Positions 7,050-16,092 of a stretch of DNA of 16,113 bases are shown here, one piece after another. The position numbers were made by a program, and so were the translations under genes. The stretch lies in NCBI GenBank assembly GCA_964412555.1, contig CAYPPG010000107.1, positions 1 through 16,113 of the forward strand, written 5' to 3'. The stretch is from CAYPPG01 sp964412555 (GTDB lineage Bacteria > Hinthialibacterota > Hinthialibacteria > Hinthialibacterales > Hinthialibacteraceae). The notes below the pieces were generated by a model, which saw only the letters and a list, made by a program, of their open reading frames with translations, was not told the DNA's origin and made no database searches. How positions within the stretch are numbered: position 1 is the stretch's first letter; each line of letters opens with the position of its first letter.

Positions 7050-9296
7050 ATGTATAAAGAAACTATCGAATTGGTTTTGATCAGTAATCGTCCGGATCGT
7101 ATTAGAAATGTTGGGGAATTGTTACGGAAATCTTTAGAGATTCCTTACGATCTAATTACTTTTGAAACGGCCGCGGAACTTGATGAATACTTATTGCAAT
7201 ACGATAGCCGGTTGATCTTGTTGGATGGAAAAGGGAGAGGGCAAGAATCGGGAATATTCATACTGCAAAGCCTTCGAAAATTTTGGGCGCCGATTCTGAT
7301 TTTGCAGGGGGTGGATCAGGTGGAACTCAAGGTCGAAATATGGACCGGCTCTCAAGAGATTCATGAACTGCGGGGTGAAAATAAAGGTGCGATTTTAGCC
7401 AATTCGATTTTTTACGCATTGGGTTGCTTGCAAAGTCTTCGAACATCAAAATCCATCGATGAAAGCCTGCAAACCATTGTTGATAACGATGTGGATGGCA
7501 TTGTTATCGTCGACCGCCACGGTTACATTCAATTCGTCAATCCCGCCGCCGAAGCACTATTCGGCCGTTCTGCTTTCGAACTGGTGAATCAACCTTTTGG
7601 ATTTCCGATTACTTCCGAAAAACCGAGTCGAATTCATATTCTTCGTTCCGATGGCCGTTATGCGATCGCTGAGATGCGCGCCGTTGAGACGGAATGGAAG
7701 GGGAAAAGTGTTCATCTCGCCTCGCTGCAGGATATGACGGAAACATTTGAGGCGGAACAGGCATTACAAGAAAGTGAAGAAAAATTCCGTTTGATGGCAG
7801 AACACATCGAGGCGGTTTTTTGGATGAGCAAACCGGGGGCGACTGAATTGGTGTATGTTAGTCCTTCTTATGAAAAGATTTGGGGCCGACCTCTGCAATC
7901 AGTCTATGATAATCCTCATTCGTTGGTTGAAGTTGTGCACCCGAATGATCGGGAACAACTCCTCCTGAAAGCGAAAGATCATGTGCAAGGACATTATGAA
8001 GCGGAATATCGTTTGTTGAGAGATGATGGTTCGATTCGTTGGATATATGATAAAGGTTCTCCTGTCTATGATGAGCAGGATAATCTCATTTTGATGACAG
8101 GGATTGCGACTGATATTACCGAGCGGAAGGAGATGGAAGAGAAACAAAAGAAACTAGAGGAACAACTTTTTCAATCCCAGAAAATGGAGGCCATCGGGCA
8201 ACTGGCGGGAGGTGTCGCGCACGATTTCAATAATATTTTATTAGTAATCAGAGGATACAGTCATTTTTTATTGAATGGGCTTGCAGAGGACAATGCTCTA
8301 CGGGAGGACGTGACCGAAATCGACAAAGCGGTCGATCGTGCCTCGGCGCTGACTCGACAGCTGTTGGCATTCAGCCGGCGGCAGATTCTGCAGCCGGAAA
8401 TCCTGAATTTGAATGATATCATTGCGAATTTAGAAAAGATGCTGCGGCGCTTGATCGGTGAGGATATCGAATTCAAAACGACTTTGGAATCAGAACTTGG
8501 ATCTGTGAATGTCGATCCCGGTCAAATCGAGCAAGTGATTATGAATTTAACGGTCAATGCCAGAGATGCTATGCCGCACGGGGGAATATTATTCATGGAA
8601 ACAGCCAATGTGGCATTGGACGAAGTGAAAGTCGAAGAACATTATATTATCCCGGCAGGCAATTATGCCATGATCGCCATCTCTGATACCGGTATCGGGA
8701 TGGATAACGAGATGAAGCGGAAAATCTTTGAACCCTTTTTTACAACAAAAGAAGAAGGGAAGGGAACCGGATTGGGATTATCGACTGTTTACGGAATCGT
8801 CAAGCAAAGTGAAGGGTATATCAATGTATATAGTGAACCCGGCCAAGGAACGACATTTCGAATCTATTTTCCACGAATCGAGCAAGAGAAAAAGAGAAAA
8901 ACAACAATGGAAATTCCGGCTGTTGGGGGGAACGAAACGATTCTTGTCGTGGAAGACGATGAGTTGGTTCGAAAAATGGTCTGCCGCTATCTGGGGAAAG
9001 CCGGTTATCAAATCATCGAAGCAGAAAGCGGTGAGGAGGCCATTTCAATGTTCGAAGATCGAAAAGAAAAAATCGATCTGATCCTATCCGATGTCATCAT
9101 GCCACAAATGAGCGGCCGTCAATTGGCCGATCAAGCGGTTACGATCAAACCCGAGATGAAAATCCTGTATATGTCAGGTTACACGGATGACGCAATCGTG
9201 CATCATGGTGTGCTGGAGCCGGATGTTCATTTCCTTCAGAAACCGTTTACACAAGAATCGTTATTGCGAAAGGTTCGGGAGGCGTTGGATCAATAA
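7050..9296 (+). CDS. Hybrid histidine kinase: pseudo-receiver, PAS, PAS, HisKA, HATPase_c, receiver
   Basis: From the ATG at 7050 the protein is 748 aa. Residues about 5-130 form an alternating beta/alpha receiver-like fold with an Asp in LLDGKG but no acidic pair on strand 1 and no conserved Lys on strand 5: a pseudo-receiver. Two PAS domains follow (about 135-235 and 245-360, the second ending TDITERKEM). The HisKA H-box is GGVAHDFNN with His391. The ATPase domain has N-box NLTVNARDAMP, G1 DTGIGM, F-box FEPFFTTK and G2 GTGLGLS. A C-terminal receiver has VVEDDE, Asp681 in SDVIMP and QKPF. All catalytic parts look intact; no membrane segment is seen, so it is cytoplasmic. It follows kaiB by 49 nt and probably reads KaiB/KaiC state or internal PAS signals. 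A longer frame from TTG at 6987 overlaps kaiB and is less likely. No clear Shine-Dalgarno precedes 7050. Confidence 0.93.
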   Translation: MYKETIELVLISNRPDRIRNVGELLRKSLEIPYDLITFETAAELDEYLLQYDSRLILLDGKGRGQESGIFILQSLRKFWAPILILQGVDQVELKVEIWTGSQEIHELRGENKGAILANSIFYALGCLQSLRTSKSIDESLQTIVDNDVDGIVIVDRHGYIQFVNPAAEALFGRSAFELVNQPFGFPITSEKPSRIHILRSDGRYAIAEMRAVETEWKGKSVHLASLQDMTETFEAEQALQESEEKFRLMAEHIEAVFWMSKPGATELVYVSPSYEKIWGRPLQSVYDNPHSLVEVVHPNDREQLLLKAKDHVQGHYEAEYRLLRDDGSIRWIYDKGSPVYDEQDNLILMTGIATDITERKEMEEKQKKLEEQLFQSQKMEAIGQLAGGVAHDFNNILLVIRGYSHFLLNGLAEDNALREDVTEIDKAVDRASALTRQLLAFSRRQILQPEILNLNDIIANLEKMLRRLIGEDIEFKTTLESELGSVNVDPGQIEQVIMNLTVNARDAMPHGGILFMETANVALDEVKVEEHYIIPAGNYAMIAISDTGIGMDNEMKRKIFEPFFTTKEEGKGTGLGLSTVYGIVKQSEGYINVYSEPGQGTTFRIYFPRIEQEKKRKTTMEIPAVGGNETILVVEDDELVRKMVCRYLGKAGYQIIEAESGEEAISMFEDRKEKIDLILSDVIMPQMSGRQLADQAVTIKPEMKILYMSGYTDDAIVHHGVLEPDVHFLQKPFTQESLLRKVREALDQ

Positions 9297-9368
9297 ATCT
9301 GGTAACGAGAAAGAGGGAAAAAGTAATCCTCAATTCATGAATTCAAAAATATGTAACTGGAAGATGTA

Positions 9369-11249
9369 CTATCCACCAGTATTGGTTTCTACGATTTCCA
9401 AGGTTGTTTCAAAACAGAGTGATAAAGGATTTTGGTGGAGACTCTCCATCCAAATCCGGCCATCCAGGATGTCAATATAATCTTGAAGAAGAGAGAGTCG
9501 TATTTCATCATCGGGATACATATACGCCATTCCTCCTGAAAGATCGTTTCGTTGGATGGTTTCGAATTCGGATACCTTGAATTGCAATTTGATGTTTTGA
9601 TTCGACATTTCTTTTTTCATGACCTGCATGGTTATGTGGCCGCTTTGAAACAATTTCAGAGCATCCTCTAATAGTGTTATGAGAATGTATTCAAGGGCGT
9701 CGGAGTGTGCGATAGATATAGTCGGAATGGAGGGATCAACAGTCGAGGAAAGCCGAATATTTCTTCTGGCTGCTTTTGGGGTTACTTGTTGCACTACTTT
9801 CTCTAAAAACGCCTTCAAGTGGAGTGGCTCTTTCTCGATTTCCAGAGAGCCTGATTCAATACGGGATATATCATCCACTCCTTTGATGATGGATTGCAAT
9901 GAATGTCCACAATCTTTCACGAGATCGACTAAAGGCTGTTGTTCTGCATTCAAGTCAGTCTCGGATAGGAGTGCAGTAATACTGACGATACTATCCAATG
10001 GAGTCCGGATTTCCTGAGTAATCCGAGAGAGAAAATCGCTTTTCAATTGACTTTTTTCTTCCGCCTGTTCCCGTGCGGAAACCAATTTGCTGATATCGAT
10101 GATATTGACGATGATTCCGTAAAACCAACTCTCATGATAGACGGGCTGGAATCGTAATAAGATTTTGAATTCTGCAATTCTGCTTTCGACGGTTTTTCTC
10201 CCACGATAAACCTGATTTTGAAAATCACTTATTATTTCCCTACAATTCAATCCGAAGAGTTCATTAACCACATCACTTAATTTTCGGGATATCATGAATT
10301 CGGGGGGGATTTTTGCCAAATCGGCCATCCAAGAATTTACTGCCGTGATTTCACCTGTTTGGTTGGTGAGTATGACTCCTTCTTCCATGCCTTCGATCAC
10401 AGATTGTAGTTTCGCGGATTTGGATTCCGCTCTTTCTTTGGCTTCTTTGATTTCTCTTTGAATCCGTTTTCTCTCTGTAATATCTCTTGCCAATAACGTA
10501 ATGAATTCCCCTGTATCCAGACACACATACGAGAAGGACACTTCAACTGGGAATGTACTGCCGCTCTTGTCGCAAAATTCTTTTTCGCTTAATGGAGTAT
10601 TTTCGGGAGAATATCGATTCTTGATTTCCTTCCATTCACTTTTTTGAAAATCCGTGTCCAGATTGCTGATGTTGAGAGTGAGCATTTCTGGACGGGAGTA
10701 TCCCAATTTTCGATAAGCGGCCATATTACAATCCACGATCTGACCCGTGCGTAACTCAAGAATAAATATCATGTCATAACTCAATTCCAACACCGCTTGA
10801 AATTGCTTATTGGAGGCGTCAAGATCATGAAACGCTTGTTCCCGCTCCTGTTGAGCGATGCGAGCACGCAGGAGATTTTCATGATAATTGGCGGCATCGA
10901 TGAGTAATCGCTTGATATCTTTGCCGCTTATCCGGTCTTTTTGGATATAATCGAAGACGCCTTCTTTCATGGCCTTGACTGCGTGATCGACTTCAGCGAA
11001 ACCGGTCAAAATCAAGATGGCTGGTGCTTCTTCGTAGTCCAGGATTTTTTTCGCCAACTCGATACCGGAAGGGCCGGGCATTTTGACATCGATGACAAAT
11101 ATTTGATGATTGCGTGTTTGCATGATATCCAATGCTGTATCGCCATCGGATGCCTGATCGACCTCCCACCCTAACTGTACTGCGATTCGTTCAATTATGT
11201 TCCGGATGGATTCTTCGTCATCGGCTATCAATAGAGTGTAAGAAGACAT
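9369..11249 (-). CDS. Receiver-PAS-PAS-pseudo histidine kinase
   Basis: The 626-aa protein begins with an intact receiver: D10/D11, phospho-acceptor Asp54 in VIDVKMPG, T82 and K104. Two PAS domains follow (about 145-260, ending RDITERKR, and about 278-390), then a short coiled coil and a DHp-like helix at about 395-470. The DHp H-box reads SRITQEIRTPLDS: the rest of the HEIRTPL motif is kept, but the phospho-acceptor His is replaced by Gln412. The ATPase region is also decayed: TLLEDALKLF stands where NLLxNAxKF is expected, and I see no G1 (DxGxG) or G2 (GxGLGL) box. It therefore probably cannot autophosphorylate and may work as a receiver-gated partner or scaffold. GAGGAAA lies just upstream of the ATG. 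It is convergent with the kai operon across 72 nt and 42 nt downstream of the TPR gene. Confidence 0.9.
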   Translation of the reverse strand: MSSYTLLIADDEESIRNIIERIAVQLGWEVDQASDGDTALDIMQTRNHQIFVIDVKMPGPSGIELAKKILDYEEAPAILILTGFAEVDHAVKAMKEGVFDYIQKDRISGKDIKRLLIDAANYHENLLRARIAQQEREQAFHDLDASNKQFQAVLELSYDMIFILELRTGQIVDCNMAAYRKLGYSRPEMLTLNISNLDTDFQKSEWKEIKNRYSPENTPLSEKEFCDKSGSTFPVEVSFSYVCLDTGEFITLLARDITERKRIQREIKEAKERAESKSAKLQSVIEGMEEGVILTNQTGEITAVNSWMADLAKIPPEFMISRKLSDVVNELFGLNCREIISDFQNQVYRGRKTVESRIAEFKILLRFQPVYHESWFYGIIVNIIDISKLVSAREQAEEKSQLKSDFLSRITQEIRTPLDSIVSITALLSETDLNAEQQPLVDLVKDCGHSLQSIIKGVDDISRIESGSLEIEKEPLHLKAFLEKVVQQVTPKAARRNIRLSSTVDPSIPTISIAHSDALEYILITLLEDALKLFQSGHITMQVMKKEMSNQNIKLQFKVSEFETIQRNDLSGGMAYMYPDDEIRLSLLQDYIDILDGRIWMESLHQNPLSLCFETTLEIVETNTGG

Positions 11250-11291
11250 AGTTTTCCTCTATGATTCTTTGATCAATTATTTCCAGTCGTT

Positions 11292-13097
11292 TCAATCGGT
11301 TTTGAGAATGTTCGTTGCTTTCTCCCAGTTTCCTTGTTCGGTATAAATCAAAGCCAATTCTTGCCGAATGGCCGTATTTTCGGGATGGATGTCAAGGTGA
11401 TTTCTCAATAATGACTCGGCCTGATCATAGTGTTTTTCCTTCCGTAATTCCTTTGCCAACTCAACTACAGTGTCGGCTTTCTTTTTATCCATTTTCAGTG
11501 CATCTTCATACATACGGATGGCTTCTGCAGATTTTCCCAATGCCGCTTTCACTTGGCCGATGGAAAACAATAAAGAAGCCGTTGGCTGATGCAACTCGAT
11601 CGCTTTTGTATAGCTTTTTTCTGCTAGTTCCCATTCACCGCAATCCTGATAGGTCGCTCCCAGAAGTACCCAGAAAGAAACAGATTCCGGTTGCTCCTTC
11701 AGCAGATTTTGCAAAAGGGATATGGTTTCGTCATACATTTCTAACTTGCGGTACCCTATGGACAAAGTACGAACCGTTTCTATATCCTGCGGAGTCTGTT
11801 CGACGACTCGCCGTAAAAAGGGGATGGCATTTTTCCAATGTTGAGAGTATGCCCAAGAAAGACCAACCCATTTGACGCATTCAAAATCATCGGGAAAACG
11901 GGAAAGGTATTCGGTGACGATTTCTTGACAGCGAAGGTATTTTCCTGTTTTGAACAAGGTTTTTCCAAGATCACGCCTGACCGCATCGTCGTTTGGAGTG
12001 TGCAAGAGAATCTCATCGTATTCGGCAATGGCTTGATCTTTTTTACCCATCCGATACCACATATTCGCGATTCTTTTGCGTAAGAGAAGATCATCCGGCT
12101 GCAACCGAAGGACTTCCCGCAGGGCTGCGAATGCTCTTTTGGTATCTTGTTGGCGGGTAAAAACAGTTGCCAATAAGCGGTAGGAATCCGGATTGTTTTT
12201 TTGAAGTTGCAGAACATAATACAACTCCGCTTCGGCTTTTTTATAAAGGCCTTGTTTCAAGTAATCCCGTGCCTTTTTTCTGGCTAAAATATGAATTTTG
12301 GCTCCAACGGCCGGATTCGTTTTTGCTAATTTTTCGGTGACGGCCTTGTAGAGAGAGATTCTTCTCTCGATCGTGGCTTCCCGGAATTTTGCATGAAATT
12401 CTGTCATGAATTGTCGCCGTTTTTTTTCATCCAAAGCGCTGAGGCAGGAAAAGAAAAACGTTCTTATCTCTTCTTCTTGTTCGATATCCTCTTGGATTTG
12501 TTTTTCAATTTTTTCATAACCTTGCAGCATTTCTTCCATCAATCGCTGAATATCACTTCTCACCGATTGGGCGAGCGTCATTAATTTGGCATGTTTGATC
12601 GATTGAGAATCTTTTTTGGGAGAAGGAGAATCCATTTCCGCTGAAAAGGAAAAACGGTAGGTATCTAAAGTATATTCAAGCCGTTCCAAAATACTTTTCT
12701 TTTCAGTGAATACATTTGCCTTATCGAAAAACAGTTTGGCATCTCGTTCAACCGGATTCGAAAGTTGCCCCTTCTTTTTCAGGGATTGCAATTCTTTTTT
12801 TAAGCGGGTTGTGACATTTTTGATGTCAGAGGCCGTTCCACTTCGAATCAATCGAACATTTTCTGCACGGGTGGCTTCCCGTTCTTGGGAAGGGAGATGA
12901 GATTTTTGGACCGATTGCCGTAATGTATCAAGGAGAGTCGATCGCTTTTGGTGGGAAAGAAGAGCTTCTTTTTCCGCTAATTTTAAATCTTCTTGAAATT
13001 CGCGGAACTCTTCGAGAGTAGCAACGGAATCATCTTTCAATTGATGGGTAATGGAAGCCGATGATTTTTCTTTCATAATGTTATAATGATGAATCAT
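11292..13097 (-). CDS. Tetratricopeptide repeat protein with N-terminal coiled-coil region
   Basis: The 601-aa protein has a charged, helical N-terminal half (about 20-265) rich in Lys and Glu. From about residue 270 to the end it has about nine or ten TPR motifs, recognisable by repeats such as GLYKKAEAEL, GKKDQAIAEYDEIL, GEWELAEKSYTKAI, GKSAEAIRMYEDAL and GNWEKATNIL. It has no signal peptide or membrane segment. TPR arrays bind partner proteins; the partner is unknown. The frame's first ATG overlaps the end of the DUF342 gene by 17 nt. A second ATG at 13076, 4 nt after that stop, is an equally possible start, and neither has a strong Shine-Dalgarno. Tight packing with the FapA-like gene suggests co-translation and a shared complex. 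Confidence 0.87.
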   Translation of the reverse strand: MIHHYNIMKEKSSASITHQLKDDSVATLEEFREFQEDLKLAEKEALLSHQKRSTLLDTLRQSVQKSHLPSQEREATRAENVRLIRSGTASDIKNVTTRLKKELQSLKKKGQLSNPVERDAKLFFDKANVFTEKKSILERLEYTLDTYRFSFSAEMDSPSPKKDSQSIKHAKLMTLAQSVRSDIQRLMEEMLQGYEKIEKQIQEDIEQEEEIRTFFFSCLSALDEKKRRQFMTEFHAKFREATIERRISLYKAVTEKLAKTNPAVGAKIHILARKKARDYLKQGLYKKAEAELYYVLQLQKNNPDSYRLLATVFTRQQDTKRAFAALREVLRLQPDDLLLRKRIANMWYRMGKKDQAIAEYDEILLHTPNDDAVRRDLGKTLFKTGKYLRCQEIVTEYLSRFPDDFECVKWVGLSWAYSQHWKNAIPFLRRVVEQTPQDIETVRTLSIGYRKLEMYDETISLLQNLLKEQPESVSFWVLLGATYQDCGEWELAEKSYTKAIELHQPTASLLFSIGQVKAALGKSAEAIRMYEDALKMDKKKADTVVELAKELRKEKHYDQAESLLRNHLDIHPENTAIRQELALIYTEQGNWEKATNILKTD

Positions 13098-14820
13098 CCA
13101 ATTCTTTGTAAGGTAATACCGTCAATTGGTCTCCTTGTTTGACAATCGTGGCTGGTCCTGTCGGTTCGTTTATTGTCAATTCCACGTTTTGTATTTCAAT
13201 TTCTGTACCCGGCATGATATTTTTCTGTGCCCGAACGGAGCGCAGTGTTTCCATACTTTCTTCATATTGTACGCGGAGACCGTCCAGTTCAAACTGAAGC
13301 TTGTTGAATTGTTCTTTCGCTTTCTGAGACATATCCCTTGCGCGATCCAAGGATTTGCTCATTTCTTCAGAAGGAGTTGGAGATTCGGCAATTTGACTTT
13401 TCAATACCTCGATAATACTTGCGCATTTATCCACGATTTCTTCCTGCTGAGCGATTTTTCCCTCTGTTTCCTGCATCATTGTGGATAATTCTTCGATCCG
13501 TCCCCCCAAGCGAATTACAGTTTTGACACCCAAATCCGAACCGATTGTTCCTGCGGATACCATTGCATCGGCATCGATTTCTCCTCCTACGATCTCACCT
13601 GCCGGACTAGAAAGAATCACTTGACGTCCCGCCCATATTTTGCTGTTGATGATTTCTTTTTCTGCAATCACATTCGTCAGACTGGAAACTGTAGCATGGG
13701 AAATGAATTTTGCGCTGATATCCCCATTGGCCTCTAGGTCAGCTTTGTCTTTTCCGAGAATCCCTCCTTTCACAACGATTCCGTTTTTCGCTTCAATTTT
13801 TGCTCCTTCCACCGTGCCTTCGACAAACACATCTTCCTCGGATTGAACATGAAAACCAGTGAGTACATCTTTTTCGATAATGACCGAGACTTTCGAATCG
13901 ATATTCCCCGTTTCATAAGAAACATTTCCCAAAATTTTCAAGGTGGGCTGCAGAATGAGACATCCGTTTTGACGAGTCAAGCATCCATCGATTGCCGCAA
14001 TCAAGGTATTTCCATCTTCTGAGATTTTCGTGTTAAGAAAAGATGTCAATTCCGCTTCCTGTGGGGGTAGCGGAGGAAGCGTGCGGCCGGTTACCGTATA
14101 TCCCGCTTTGCCGGGAGTTGGGGGAATTTTCTTGGCAATGACGTCTCCGCTGCTTACATACGCGTATAAATGGATATCTTTGAATGAAACTTGACCGCTT
14201 TCGAGTTCTTTGGGAGCGTAGCTCAAATCTTCGACATTCACCTCATATTGAATCCGGCCGTCTTTTCCTTGTTTTGCTCTTTCACCTGTAGCAATAAAGA
14301 TTTCTTGATCGAATTGTGAATGGGTAAAAATGTCCTGTACTTTCTTCACATTAATCCCTTGAACAATCCCATTCTGTTGTAAGCACTGGACCACAATATC
14401 GGTTGTGAGAAATGCCGCGTCACGGGAATCGATCGACATCCATGCTTTCATTTCACTTTTGCTAATACGGATTGACGGTCCAATGTATCGGAAGGCGTGG
14501 AAAAGGAAATCCGGTAAGCCGCAAGCCGAATCTACTTGAATGGCTGAGAGTTCATTCCGGTTCTCCGGAGGAATTTTTTCGAAAAGTTGCCGAAGCGAAT
14601 GAACTGAGTTTTTCAATGTTTCCCGCAACCGTTCTTCATCCATTGTGTCTTGGATCAACGTAAGAGTTTTGAGAAACGATCGGATACTTTCCAATTCCGT
14701 GATAAAGTGTCTCAATTGGGGATCGGTCAGTTTTTTTAATTCTTGAAAGAGTGTATCACACCCTTCACTCAAAACGTGTAAACCTTGGGAAAGAGTATCA
14801 TTGCTTAATGGGGATATCAT
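13081..14820 (-). CDS. FapA family (DUF342) polymer-forming protein
   Basis: The 579-aa protein has an N-terminal helical region (about 1-110), then the DUF342 N-terminal domain beginning SIRISKSEMKAWMSI (about 116-130). The FapA signature KKIPPTPGKAGYTVTG (about 230-245) follows. A repetitive beta-strand region (about 290-440) has turns such as VEGTVEGAKIEAKNG, IVVKGGILGK and IVGGEIDADAMVSAGTIGS, the polymer-forming right-handed beta-helix of the family. A coiled coil (about 440-535) and a short beta-rich tail follow. FapA homologues have been linked to flagellar assembly and to EIIA-Glc binding in Vibrio vulnificus, but no flagellar gene is in this window, so I do not assign that role. The start lacks a clear Shine-Dalgarno and sits after a very AT-rich 97-nt spacer. 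Confidence 0.88.
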   Translation of the reverse strand: MISPLSNDTLSQGLHVLSEGCDTLFQELKKLTDPQLRHFITELESIRSFLKTLTLIQDTMDEERLRETLKNSVHSLRQLFEKIPPENRNELSAIQVDSACGLPDFLFHAFRYIGPSIRISKSEMKAWMSIDSRDAAFLTTDIVVQCLQQNGIVQGINVKKVQDIFTHSQFDQEIFIATGERAKQGKDGRIQYEVNVEDLSYAPKELESGQVSFKDIHLYAYVSSGDVIAKKIPPTPGKAGYTVTGRTLPPLPPQEAELTSFLNTKISEDGNTLIAAIDGCLTRQNGCLILQPTLKILGNVSYETGNIDSKVSVIIEKDVLTGFHVQSEEDVFVEGTVEGAKIEAKNGIVVKGGILGKDKADLEANGDISAKFISHATVSSLTNVIAEKEIINSKIWAGRQVILSSPAGEIVGGEIDADAMVSAGTIGSDLGVKTVIRLGGRIEELSTMMQETEGKIAQQEEIVDKCASIIEVLKSQIAESPTPSEEMSKSLDRARDMSQKAKEQFNKLQFELDGLRVQYEESMETLRSVRAQKNIMPGTEIEIQNVELTINEPTGPATIVKQGDQLTVLPYKELDDSSL

Positions 14821-14831
14821 TTTTTATCAAT

Positions 14832-14849
14832 TAATAATACATTATTATA
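14832..14849 (-). promoter_or_regulatory. AT-rich inverted repeat and TATAAT box upstream of the DUF342 gene
   Basis: TAATAAT-AC-ATTATTA (14832-14847) is a perfect 7-bp inverted repeat with a 2-nt centre, and the minus strand has TATAAT at 14844-14849, about 24 nt before the start codon. No good -35 is visible and the leader would be very short. It may be an internal promoter, an operator or simply AT-rich sequence. Confidence 0.25.
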
Positions 14850-14917
14850 TATGAAAATGTCTTATCTTATTTTGCCTGTCTTTGGTATTCATCTCAAGCC
14901 GCTGAATAACATTTTCT

Positions 14918-16048
14918 TTAGTGAGGCGAAGAAGAATCTCTTTGCTCAGGATAAGCCATATGGCTTTTGCTTCTATTTCCCGTATCTTCCAATTGTTTAG
15001 TAGAAATATTGTTCTCCTGGACTTCTCGTGTGACAAATTGCCGCCAGGCTTGATCGAACGATTCGACAAAACAGACAAACTGATCGAAGAGAGGAACCAA
15101 ATATTCACGATCCACTTTATTGAATAATCCATCCTGGTTTTCCAACTCTTCGTCCGAATAGGATTCCAAGGTTTGAAAAAGGGGACGGCCATTCTGGATC
15201 ATCGTTTGGATTTCTTGAAGGATTTTTACTAACTCTTGCGATTTTTTCCCCTCACGGTCATGATAGATGATTTCCTCCAATTGTTGAGATAAGATTTCCT
15301 GTCCTTGGTCGAGTAAATCAAATTCAAATTGATAGATTTGCTGTTTGGTGCGCAAAAATGCCAAGCGGTTTTCCTGCGATTTTTTGATATAGGGTTCAAT
15401 CCGTTTTTGTTTGGCCAAGTATTCTTCCATATGACGGTCGCGAAACGATTGGCAGACATCCACATCTTCAAGAGAGTTTTTTTCCAAGGCGCTCATCATA
15501 TCGTGTGTTGCCTTTTCCATTTCGCTTAAAATCGGATCTTCTTTACGTTTCCGTTGGATGGCGGTTTCCAACAAACGGATTTCTTTGGCCAAACTGAGAG
15601 AACGGTTTCGAACGATATCCAAATCACGTACTTTTCGAACAAAGTCCGGTGTTTCTTCGGGGATGACTTTGCGGATGATATCCAACAATGTGTTACATAG
15701 TTCGACTCGGCGAGTGATTTCCGAGGAGAGATTGTTCTCGCCGCGAATGCTTCTTTGTACATATTTTTTATTGCTGATTTTGCGCTTTTTCGCCAGTGTG
15801 GCGTTCAATTCCTCTTTCGTGATCCAGATGACATGTCCACCACGGACAGTTTTCACCATGTTTTCCGGATCGATGCCGTGATTGGCCGCCTTGTGCTCCG
15901 AGATCAGATCGTCAATATCGTTGAGCATGTTTTGGATTTCTTCAAATGAGTACTCTTCGCGTATTTTGACCGAATTCAATTCAGGTGTGGTGTTTTCTTT
16001 GCTTGGTTGTGGTTCTTCTTGCTGATTATCCAAATTCGGATCATCCAT
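14918..16048 (-). CDS. Coiled-coil protein of unknown function
   Basis: I do not recognise this 376-aa protein. It has an acidic, Gln/Glu/Pro-rich N terminus (1-30) and a short segment with GGHVIWITKEELNA (about 70-83). From about 115 to 320 it is almost entirely charged and helix-forming, with heptad-like spacing, and its tail is hydrophilic. There is no signal peptide, membrane segment or catalytic motif. Three cysteines are scattered without a metal-binding pattern. AAGGAAG lies about 8 nt before the ATG, and an extended -10 box lies upstream, so it probably opens the minus-strand unit with the DUF342, TPR and pseudokinase genes. A structural or adaptor role alongside FapA and TPR proteins fits, but this is context only. 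Confidence 0.85.
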   Translation of the reverse strand: MDDPNLDNQQEEPQPSKENTTPELNSVKIREEYSFEEIQNMLNDIDDLISEHKAANHGIDPENMVKTVRGGHVIWITKEELNATLAKKRKISNKKYVQRSIRGENNLSSEITRRVELCNTLLDIIRKVIPEETPDFVRKVRDLDIVRNRSLSLAKEIRLLETAIQRKRKEDPILSEMEKATHDMMSALEKNSLEDVDVCQSFRDRHMEEYLAKQKRIEPYIKKSQENRLAFLRTKQQIYQFEFDLLDQGQEILSQQLEEIIYHDREGKKSQELVKILQEIQTMIQNGRPLFQTLESYSDEELENQDGLFNKVDREYLVPLFDQFVCFVESFDQAWRQFVTREVQENNISTKQLEDTGNRSKSHMAYPEQRDSSSPH

Positions 16049-16092
16049 GAAATCACTTCCTTATCCAAATTTTCTGATTATCTCACAACATC

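Noticed and set aside
9297..9368. Bidirectional terminator between the convergent kinase and pseudokinase genes
   Set aside because: The only structure is a 12-bp palindrome, AATTCATGAATT (9332-9343). It has no GC-rich stem or T-run, so I cannot call a terminator.
13081..14820. Flagellar function for the DUF342 protein
   Set aside because: The family is called FapA, but no flagellar gene is visible here and DUF342 proteins occur in other contexts, so only the family is assigned.
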